This document shows, in pieces, positions 55,858-64,000 of a stretch of 64,000 nucleotides of DNA. The DNA is from Azadirachta indica (Eukaryota > Streptophyta > Magnoliopsida > Sapindales > Meliaceae): NCBI GenBank assembly GCA_022749755.1, contig CM040444.1, forward strand, positions 1,371,026 through 1,435,025. Reading direction: 5' to 3'. A program made the position numbers and the translations under genes. The notes beneath the pieces were generated by a model. It worked only from the letters and a program-made list of their open reading frames with translations. It searched no databases and was not told where the DNA came from. Position 1 is the first letter of the stretch, and each line of letters starts with the position of its first letter.

Positions 55858-56439
55858 TTTGTATTTCCCATTTTGGAGGACTTAAAGCCGTCTAAGCTAC
55901 CCAAATTGTTGCGTTTGTGCGAGGAAAATTCTCATACCAACAATGTTTTCCAAAAGTTGTCAACTCTAGAAGTATTAGAATGTTGCAAGTTAGAAAAACT
56001 TGTGCCTTCTTCGGTGTCTTTCCAGAGTCTAACCAAAATGGACGTATCAAAGTGTGACGGATTGATGAAGTTAATGACACTCTCAACTGCTAAAAGTTTG
56101 GCGAGGCTTCGAACAATGAAGGTAACTAATTGCAAAATGATTGAAGAAATAATGCCTGCGGAAGACAAAGTGAAGGAGGATTGTATTGTTTTCAGCGAAC
56201 TGGAAGTTCTAGAACTTAGCTGTTTGCCAAGCCCTGAAAGCTTTTCTTTGGGGTATTACGCACTTGAATTGCCAAACTTGAAACGAGTAATTGTAAAAGA
56301 GTGTCCAAAGATGGAGATATTTTCTCGAGAAGTTTTAATCACACCGAAGCTGCAAAGATTACACCTAACTGAATTAGAGGACGAAGGCCGATGGGAAGGC
56401 AGCCTTAATTCTACAATACAAAAATTGTTAGAAGAAATG
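55858..56439 (+). pseudogene. NLR LRR exon 6
   Basis: Acceptor GACTTTCAG at 55,857 and donor ATG|GTATGT at 56,440 bound an open 194-codon exon. LRR blocks include FPILEDLKPSKLPKLLRL, FQKLSTLEVLECCKLEKL, SLARLRTMKVTNC and LPNLKRVIVKECPKMEIF, and it ends in NSTIQKLLEEM. Intact in itself but downstream of four lesions. A possible small extra exon at 55,699 (GFSIKFDGY, then stop) was not counted. Confidence 0.8.
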
Positions 56440-56548
56440 GTATGTATATATACACATCTCCCTTGCATTTGCTCAATTTTGTTCTTTTTATTATATTAAC
56501 CTGCCGATTTGTTACATATTCTACTCATACTTGTATATATATTCGCAG

Positions 56549-56644
56549 AACATGCAGAGTTCTAAAGAAATTGAGCGGAAGTCATCCTTCATATGTAATG
56601 AAGCAGAGCAGCTGTGTGCAATCATGCAACCTAGTCTTTTTTAG
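56549..56644 (+). pseudogene. NLR terminal exon
   Basis: After the acceptor ATTCGCAG, a 31-codon frame in phase (MQSSKEIERKSSF) reaches TAG at 56,642-56,644. This is my weakest exon call; it rests on splice signals and on being open. Confidence 0.45.
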
Positions 56645-57178
56645 ACATTTTTTTTATGTTGTATTTGAACTTAATTAAATTATTACAATCATTAAGCTAA
56701 TCATTTATGTTTCCAATACTTGGATTTATGGTCTGTTGTTGAAGATATACTAGTATGGGATAACTAAATAATTACAAGTTAGAACTATTCGAGAATGAAA
56801 GTATATAAACATTTTCAAAAAATGTATTGTGGATTGCATTGTTTTCAAAAAATGAATTTAAAATTTTCGTAACGAATTGATTTAGATAGTTATTAATTTA
56901 AATTTTTTTATTTACGAACTGAAATTTTATTTTAAAGCTTGGTTTTATGGTTTTTCTTGGCTTTAATTTGAATTTTGAAATGGAGTTTAAGTTATTAAAT
57001 CTTTAATTTGGAAGCTAATTTAATGTTATGTCATTAGTGCTTTTTTCTTATAGTTATTGTTTAATATTTCCATATTTCAATATTTCTTGTCATTAATGCC
57101 TCTTTTTTTCCTGGGTCGGAGTGTCTTGCAGTGTAACCTACTCAATAATACAAGCCTTTATTTATGAGATATTCCTAT
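56645..57178. other. NLR 3' flank
   Basis: No gene. Bases 56,930-57,100 match 5,285-5,455 of the outer paralogue (GTTATTAAAT/GTTATCAAAC, GAAGCTAATTTA blocks, TGTCATTAGTGC), marking where the duplication resumes after the missing last exons. Confidence 0.6.
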
Positions 57179-57790
57179 TGTCGCGTATATTATAAACGCA
57201 AGTGCATGTGTCACAAGCAAGCAATATAGTGATGAAAGAATATCGGTTCCATAAGGAAAGTTAAGCCAATAATTACTAAAAATGATTAATTTGTGAATTT
57301 ATTTAAAGAATTCAAAATGGATTGATTGAGAAAATTGAATAAACTAAAATTGATTACTAACCAACTTAAAGGATTCAACTAATGGAAAATAATTAGGGCT
57401 AATGATTTTATCTTATTTGGCCTCATTCAATTTTTTAAAAGATGTTGATCTGATTTAATATCTGTGCTGTTAATTAATTATCCTACTTTATTCAACTGTC
57501 TCTCTCGAGATCAGCCGAACCTACTTCATATTTAATAATTCATTATATCTCTATGTGAATATAATTAAATGGAAGTGTATTACAATTGGTGATAATTTTC
57601 AAAAATTACGTAAACCATATCAGTACATCTCTATCTAATATGCAATTTACGTTATTTATTACTTGATCAAGGATTGCCGATATGTATCAAAAATTATTCA
57701 ACAAGGGCGTGAGATTTCTAACATCCGGTAAGAGCAATTAAGGATGCATCAGTATCAAGTAGACTACTTCAACACTTTGGTTTCATATTT
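57179..57790 (-). repeat. Partial LTR, inverted relative to 58,139-59,208
   Basis: Reading left to right, this stretch is the reverse complement of the LTR end at 58,620-59,208. It starts TGTCGCGTATATTATAAACG (the other arm's complement starts TGTTGCATAAATTACG) and shares CAAGTGCATGT, AACTAATAACACAGGTATTAAATC-type and TCTCTCTCGA(G/A)ATCAG words. Confidence 0.65.
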
Positions 57791-58138
57791 TTAGCAAATA
57801 AATCCCGATATTCAATTTCCACCACTTCTACAATTCCCGCTCACCCAAGCAGATGAAAATAACAATGCACAATGAGAGGTAAGATTCATTAAGTGTGGGG
57901 GAGGAATTTTTAGAAGTGTTTGTTGAACGTAGTGAGTTACTACTAATCACACACGTACATGAAAAAAAAAAAACTATTTTGGTTCAAGTTTAACTTATCA
58001 TGTTCTAGGAGTGTGTTTGTTTGATTTTTTTTCTTTTGTTAATATTATGTTTGTCTGCTTTTAGTCTTTTCCCTTATATCTGGTTCTGTTGGTTTGATTT
58101 GCTTGAGAACAAGCAAACATTCAAGCATGGGGGTATTT
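57791..58138 (+). other. Retroelement internal relic with polypurine tract
   Basis: Non-coding. It ends CAAGCATGGGGGTATT just before TGATAAGTGCG, the form often seen at the 3' LTR junction of some plant gypsy-type elements. AGTGTGGGGGAGG at 57,894 is similar. Confidence 0.45.
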
Positions 58139-59208
58139 GATAAGTGCGTAAAAACACACACTTATCATTTACTCTTTAATTTGAATTGTTTGTTTAATCC
58201 TCTACTTACATTAATATTTAATGTATTTTACTTGTATTTTTTGTAGATCACGAGAATTGGCTATTGCACCATTCATCATTCTCTTGGACATCAAGTTCAA
58301 GTTTTTGGAGAGAACTAAGAGATAGAGAGAGAGGAGATTAGAAGAATTTTTGGGCATCAAGTTCAAGGTTTTCAAAATCAAGGCTCTCCTAATTTAGTTT
58401 TATCTCTTTCCCTTGTCTTTAAACCTTCGTTTTGAATTGAACAATAGTGAAGTTATTGTTTTTTATGTTGTCAATTGTTAAATTTTTTATTGTGGATTTT
58501 GAACTTTATCTGATGTGTAGTTAAACTTATTTTTTAAGACAATGATATAATTTATTTGAAACATTCAATTTCTGTAATTGTGTTAATTGTTTTGATTTAA
58601 TATTTAGTGTTACGTATTCATTATGATGATTAATGCGTTTTAATATTTTACTAGTATTTAAATTATTTATGGATTAATATGAACTGAGAAGTGATTATTA
58701 TTTAAATTAGGTAATGAATACCGTAAATTACATGTTAGACAGAGATGTACTAATATGATTTATGTAGTTAGTTAAGAATTATCACTAAATGTAAGATATT
58801 TTAATTTAATTTAATTCATATAGAGATATAGTGAATTATTTAGGTGTAAAGTAGATTCGACTGATTTCGAGAGAGACTCTCGAATAATTTAGGATAATTA
58901 ACTAATAACACAGGTATTAAATCAGAATAACATTATCTACAGAATTGGATATGAATAAATATAATGAAATCATTAACCCTAAATCTTTCCATCAATTGTA
59001 TTTGTTTTAATTAAATTGTTCAATAGTTTATTTTACTTTATTTTGTTTTAATTTTTCTCAATTAAATTAATTCAATTTTTTCAGATAAATTCATTACTTA
59101 ATTATCTTCGATAATTAATAAATTAACTTTTCTTGTGGGACCAACACTTTTTTACCACTGTATTACTTGTTTGCGATACATGCACTTGTTTTCGTAATTT
59201 ATGCAACA
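58139..59208 (+). repeat. Probable LTR (about 1.07 kb)
   Basis: Begins TGATAAGTGCG with a short inner palindrome, (GTG..TTTTTACAC..)ACTTATC, and ends near TTATGCAACA. Its first 130 bp are the same sequence that starts the units of arrays A and B (35,509, 36,142, 41,385). The element family is not assigned because no coding domain accompanies it. Confidence 0.5.
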
Positions 59209-60378
59209 TATTTTAATTTTTAATTTTTGGTTTTCAAGTATTTATCTTTTTTATTTTTTATTTTTTCTCTAATCGATAATTGAAGTTCATTAAGTGACAA
59301 GAAAAATAGTCAAATAATATAAAAATAATTAAAAACAATGATATTTTTTTATCTAAAATTTTCAACATATATCTTATTTTTTTCAACAAATACCATCATT
59401 TTTAATTATTTTTATTTTGTTTGACTATTTTTTTACATGTAGTGAATTTATGATTATTATTGGTTAATATATTATTGTTATTTTAATTATAGATTAGGGT
59501 TAAAATTCAAAGAAATTTGAATAAAAAAGTAGAAAGTATTTAAATTCAAAAATCAAATAAGAAAAACGAAAATTTTAAAATAAAAATTAAAAAGAAGAAA
59601 AATAAATCAAACTTTTATTTTGTTAATTGAAATTAAATTATTTTCATGTAATTAATTTATTTATATAAAAAATTAATTAAAAATTATTAAAAAAGAGCAT
59701 TTATGTCATTATATTAGTTAAATAAAAGTTAAAGATATTTTTGTTATTAAAGTAATCAACATTGAGTCAACAGTTAATTTTAACAAAAAATTAACGAAAA
59801 GAATGTGTGTTTAATAATTATATATATATAATTTAGAGATTTTATGATTATAAAGTAGATTTCAATTTTGTTAATGTAAAATTGAAAATTGATATATATA
59901 GATATATATATATATATATCTGTGTGTGCATTTATTGTTCAAAGTCTACCATTATACTATTAAGCAAATTAGTAGATTAAAAATAAAAATAAAGTCACTG
60001 TTTAAAAACCCGCCCAATACATAAACAGTATCTCTTAATTACTATTCATTAGCTTTATGTACATATGTATATATATACTCTACCTATATTTTGTTTGATA
60101 TTCTTAATTCAAACACAAACATCTTTAATTACATTTATTAAAATTAAATAAGTAAAATTTTTAATTTTTATATATTTACTATCAAAAAATTTTTGACTAA
60201 ATTAATATTAAAAAAAACTCAATCTCACATGGTATAGTAAATGAAGACAAGATTAAAAATTATTTTTTTTAATTTTTAAATAGAAATCAATTAAATTAAA
60301 ATTATTCTCTAAAAAGAAGAATATTAAAAAAATAATTTTTTATTATTTAAATAAAAGTATATTTTATTATAAGTCTTC
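59209..60378. other. AT-rich non-coding DNA near the right CACTA end
   Basis: No gene. A TATATA run lies at 59,893-59,920. The segment 59,925-60,010 resembles 40,515-40,610. Confidence 0.45.
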
Positions 60379-60800
60379 TAAATATATATTTTAGAAAATG
60401 GTTTGAAAATTATTTTTTATTTTAAAAATCAAGAATAATTTTACTAAAACTGTTATTTAAATATGTGAAAAAAGAAAACGATTTAAAAATTATTTTTATA
60501 TTTTTTTAAAATAAAAATAAGTTTATTAAAACTTCTCTAAACACATATTTTAAAAGACCGTTTATAAAAATCTTTTTTATTTTTTAGAATTAAAGTTGAT
60601 TGTATTAAAACTGTTCTCTAAACATATATTTTAGAAGACGGTTTATAAAAATCGTTTTTATTTTTTAAAATTAAAGTCGGTTTCATTAAAATAGTTCTTA
60701 AAATATATATTTTAGAAAACGGTTTACAAAAATCGTTCTTATTTTTTAGAATTAAAGACAGTTTTTGAATAAACCATCTTAAAAAATAAAAACCGTCTTC
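60379..60800 (-). repeat. CACTA right subterminal repeats
   Basis: About five units with spacing of 75-90 bp begin near 60,379, 60,455, 60,537, 60,622 and 60,699. Each has AAACATATATTTTAGAA, GACGGTTTATAAAAATCG and TTTTTATTTTTTAAAATTAAAG. The ACGGTTT/AAACCGT word also occurs near the left terminus (AAACCGTTTTC at 18,735). Confidence 0.75.
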
Positions 60801-60804
60801 TATT

Positions 60805-60836
60805 TAATGTGCTCTTTTAATTATTTTCTAGTAGTG
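60805..60836 (-). repeat. CACTA right terminal inverted repeat
   Basis: On the minus strand it reads CACTACTAGAAAATAATTAA, a textbook CACTA terminus. Confidence 0.85.
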
Positions 60837-60839
60837 TCA
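60837..60839. repeat. TCA target-site duplication, right copy
   Basis: TCA immediately after the right CACTA end; see 18,661-18,663. Confidence 0.8.
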
Positions 60840-61406
60840 TGCTGTTCATCTTTTTAGTTCGTATATGACTGCTTCTCAATTTATTCATTATGTTGCTATC
60901 ATTTATATTATTCGATATGTCAAAGGCACTCTATTTCTTGGTCTTCACTTTTTAGCACATTTGTCTCTTAAGCTTAATGTTTATTTTGATGCAGAGTGGG
61001 CTAATGATCCTATTGACCATCGATCTACTATTGACTAATGTATCTTTTTGAGAGATTCCCTCATTTATTAGAAGCGTAAGAAACAAACTGTTGTTATACG
61101 TTCTAATATAGAGGCTGAATATTGTCTTCTCGTTGATACTACTCAAGAAGTTATTTGGCTTTATTGGTTATTAACATATACGGGTATTCCTTTTTCCAAG
61201 TCAACACTTCTTTCTATGACAATCATAATGCGATCCAAATTGGACATAATGATGTTTTTCATGAAATGACTAAACATATTGAAGTTGATTGTCATTTTGT
61301 TTGCCAACATGTTATGCATGGGTATATTACACTTCACTCTATATTTTTCTCTGATTAGCCTACTGGTATTTTTACAAAATATTATCCTCTTGGTCGTTTT
61401 TATTAA
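60840..61406 (+). pseudogene. Copia 2 right half: RNase H relic
   Basis: The sequence resumes exactly where 18,663 stopped. After ...TRLNIF the codons HAVHLFSSYMTASQFIHYVA and YVKGTLFLGLHF follow, the expected copia order. RNase H blocks are VYFDAEWANDPIDHRST, KRKKQTVVIRSNIEAEY and NHNAIQI...HEMTKHIEVDCHFV, with the D and E residues recognisable. Stops (61,036, 61,072, 61,357) and a frame change near 61,190 show that it is dead. Confidence 0.88.
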
Positions 61407-61566
61407 TGTATTAAATAAATTTAATATACTTAGGTGGTATAATATAGATGGTAGAATATAGTTTAGATGTTAGTAGTTACTAGTTGTAATAGTCACCATT
61501 TTATGCTCATATATACTTCTAACAATTGAAATTCAAGAAATACAATTTATTTCTCCAAATTTAACA
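61407..61566 (+). repeat. Copia 2 3' LTR (160 bp)
   Basis: Starts TGTATTAAATAAATTTAA and ends CAAATTTAACA. It aligns to 16,899-17,064 with roughly 8% differences by eye. Confidence 0.85.
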
Positions 61567-64000
61567 GAAATGATATGTCATATATATTACAGGTCAACCC
61601 TTTTTTGTTGGCAAAAAACCGTAGTACTTGTAATATTGCAATTATTTTGCTTTTGCTCGGAATAGAAATCTCATCTTACAAGCGATAATTGATTTCAAAC
61701 TCATGTATGTGATAAAAGATGGAGAAAAATTTAAGTGCCCATTTGGCAGTATCAGTGCTTGTAATTGCTAGAGCTTTCTGTTGATTCTATTGTCTTCGAG
61801 ATTTATGAGGTCTTGAAATATGGGCCTAAAATTTTCCTATATCTCAACTTTTGTATTGGGTTTCTTTTTATTTCAAGTTTCTTTGATTGTTATCCTTTAT
61901 TAAGGGAAGTTAAATTTAATGAGCATTTATTTTGTTTTAGAGTTTAATAAGTAATAAAATATCAATTTTTAACTTTTTTTTTTAACTTGAGATATTCGGA
62001 TTGATTTAGCTTCTATTTTGCTTTAGAATTTAACAAAGAATAAAATCTTGTTTATGAATTCTTTCTATTTAAAAAATTCAAATTGATTTAAAATAATAGA
62101 CTATAAAGCAACGGTAGTTGTTGCTAGTCATTCTTTCAATTTTGAATAAAATTTATTTTCATATTTAATTTCTACCAAATTAACGTCGGTATCATGATGA
62201 TAATGATTTTACGAATATTGTTAAAAAATTAGAGGTGCATGGTTTTGATTAAAAGTTACACACTAACACCATGTCATGCTTAGGTAGAACTAATATTTTC
62301 AGCTTTAATTAAATAGGAAGAGAAAAGATTTGCATCTAGAATTAGAGTGCAATTTTCAGTTCCATATATATTAATATTACGATTAAGCAGAATAAAAACA
62401 AATCAAATTAACTTATTACAAATTTTTTACTAAAAAATAATTTACTAATTTATTTATTGATAAATTATATAGAAAGGAAATCTACAATTAGTAGCTTTTT
62501 CTACAGGAGAAATTTTCCTTTCTTTTAAAACAGTCTTCGTAGATTTTTTACTTAATAATGCTTAATTATATATGAGACACATTTTATTAAAGGAACTTAT
62601 TCCATATTTGATTTCGAATAAATTGAATACATACTACTACTAAAATGAGCTACTTGATTCTAAAATAAGAAAAATTTAATTAATAAATAAATTTATTTTC
62701 ATAATGGGAGAAAAGAGAAATACGAGTTTGACAAGGAATAAAATCAAGAAAGATCATAGTTTGCTAATATATTACAATCTTAATACTACTACTACAAATA
62801 AAGAGCAAGACAAAAGTACAAGTTCATTCATAATTAAACAGCTCAAGTTACTTTCTTCCTTACTCAATGCTTAATTACTTTCTTATTATAATTTCTTTTC
62901 CTGCCCCGCCCAATTCATCGATTATGAGTTGCATTTCTCTTTTCTTGATTTTATTCTATTTTATTTTCTAATAAAATTAAAGAAATTATGTGTATAATGT
63001 TAACGAAGGATGATTTCATTACTTTTATTGAGAGTTATTTTCATGCTTGGTCTTCTGCAGTTTCTTGATCAACTATCTGCGGTTTCATGTTCTCTTCTGT
63101 CCGACACTGCTAGTTGCTGCTTCTTTGAAGAGATTGATAGAATAATTACTTTTGTAATTAATAGAGAGGTTCAAAGAATCTGCCAATTTGTTGGGAGAAG
63201 AATTATATGTATTATATTTATGTGCATGTATATTTAGTAAGTATTAATGTATTTTAAATTGCAACTCTCTCTTAATATGCGAAATGTGAGTAATTTCAAT
63301 ATTTTGACATCCCTAAAATGTAAAATAGTGAGGATAAAAATTTTTCAGTTGGAGCATAAAAATTTGATCTGTGAGGCTAATTTTAATAGAAATTATTTAT
63401 TTCAGAATTACGAATTTAAGAGTAGCATCACAACTAAAATTTTAAGGTGAAATTTCTATAAAAATTAAAAAAAAAAAATTACCCATTCTTATTCTGTATG
63501 CAAATTTTTTAGTAAACCAAAAAATCTTAATACATTATTGCTACATTACATTTTGTCAGAAATTCTTAAATTATTCTTAAATTAATTTAGTATGTATTTT
63601 TTGCGACTGTATATAATAAAAATCTTCCTACAATATCAGTAGTACGTTGAATATTTTTTTCCCTTTGAATACTATAATCAAATTAGAATGATATATATGT
63701 TCTCAATTGCATTAATTATTTTCAAATTATTTTTTAGAATAATTAATATTTTATATTTTTTTTATTTAATACTTAGGGTCTTTCTCAGTTCATACCTAAT
63801 TGATTAAATTTTATTCATATTTGTTAATTTTCTTTTACATCCATAAAAATATAATTGAAGTTAAGTATCAGCAATAAATGTTCTTATTGCGCCTCTTTAA
63901 AATTTATTAAGTGTAATCAAATATTATAATAATTAAATAGTATCTAAAAATGTATAACTAACACATGATTGAAAATAAATAATCACATATTCGTAAAATT
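61567..64000. other. AT-rich non-coding DNA
   Basis: No supported gene. Bases 63,840-64,000 match 44,640-44,800 (AAGTTAAGTATCA, AATTAAATAGTATCTAAA), a dispersed repeat present both inside and outside the CACTA block. Confidence 0.5.

Larger units (their letters stand above)
18664..60836. mobile_element. 42-kb CACTA (En/Spm)-bounded insertion carrying host genes
   Basis: The left end reads CGCTACTGGA and the right end is the complement of CACTACTAGA, so the left CACTA has one A-to-G change. TCA flanks both ends. The insertion splits copia element 2, whose RT/RNase H frame continues exactly across the excised junction. Inside lie TNP2-like and Ptta/En/Spm-like genes, both minus strand, at 31.3-34.2 and 22.5-24.0 kb. 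The rest is a nested copia element, DUF620 and AP2/ERF fragments, LTR-like repeats, and a CC-NB-LRR gene. CACTA elements are typically around 10-20 kb and are known to carry captured host gene pieces; 42 kb is very large, so nested growth or mobilisation by two flanking elements should be considered. Both transposase genes contain stops, so movement now would need help in trans. Confidence 0.8.

Noticed and set aside
18661..60839. Chance TCA duplication or chimeric assembly at the copia 2 split
   Set aside because: A 3-bp match alone could be chance, but CACTA-type ends at both borders, CACTA genes inside and exact frame continuity together make a real insertion more likely; long reads are still needed.
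63010..63237. 75-codon hydrophobic, cysteine-containing frame
   Set aside because: Composition is somewhat coding-like, but I recognise no family and it has no supporting context.
1..64000. tRNA, rRNA or other structured RNA genes
   Set aside because: None was recognised by eye; only tRNA-complementary primer-binding sites of the copia elements were found.

Overview
The window looks like AT-rich intergenic DNA from a eudicot plant. The evidence is one RPS2/At4g27190-type CC-NB-LRR resistance gene, Ty1/copia elements primed by initiator-methionine tRNA, a LINE, MITEs and a CACTA (En/Spm) transposon. Some wording in the LRR exons reminded me of Citrus-type genes, but I cannot fix the species from sequence alone. 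Apart from the resistance gene, nearly everything is transposon or broken gene.

Layout. 1-5.4 kb: a decayed LINE reverse transcriptase abuts a decayed partial copy of the 3' LRR exons of a resistance gene; an 847-bp MITE sits in one of its introns. 5.4-9.1 kb: AT-rich DNA with a 240-bp tandem duplication and an (ATGT)n tract. 9.1-14.25 kb: copia element 1, 5'-truncated, with a 3' LTR. 15.44-15.71 kb: a 266-bp MITE with a 9-bp target duplication. 16.4-16.7 kb: an unidentified gene fragment. 16.9-18.66 kb: left half of copia element 2. 18.66-60.84 kb: a 42-kb block bounded by CACTA-type ends. 60.84-61.57 kb: right half of copia element 2. 61.6-64 kb: nothing recognised.

Main observation. Copia element 2 is split, and its two halves join in reading frame when the 42-kb block and one copy of a 3-bp duplication (TCA) are removed. 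The block begins CGCTACTGGA and ends with the reverse complement of CACTACTAGA. It therefore behaves as one CACTA insertion. Inside it are the two CACTA genes on the minus strand (a TNP2-type transposase and a Ptta/En/Spm second gene, both broken) and a younger copia element 3 (24,580-29,819, 5-bp target duplication, intact 656-codon RT-RNase H frame). It also holds a DUF620 gene fragment with a retained intron, an AP2/ERF (CRF-like) pseudogene, LTR-like repeats with GC-rich palindromes, and an NLR gene with an intact CC-NB-ARC coding exon. The NLR has frameshifts in its later LRR exons, so the expected product is a truncated 952-residue protein.

Time order from LTR divergence judged by eye: copia 2 (roughly 8% between LTRs) is oldest, then the CACTA insertion, then copia 3 (about 3%). 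The NLR copy inside the CACTA block and the decayed copy outside it (1.2-5.4 kb) are paralogues sharing exons, introns and 3' flank. The NLR may therefore have been picked up from a nearby cluster or mobilised by flanking CACTA ends.
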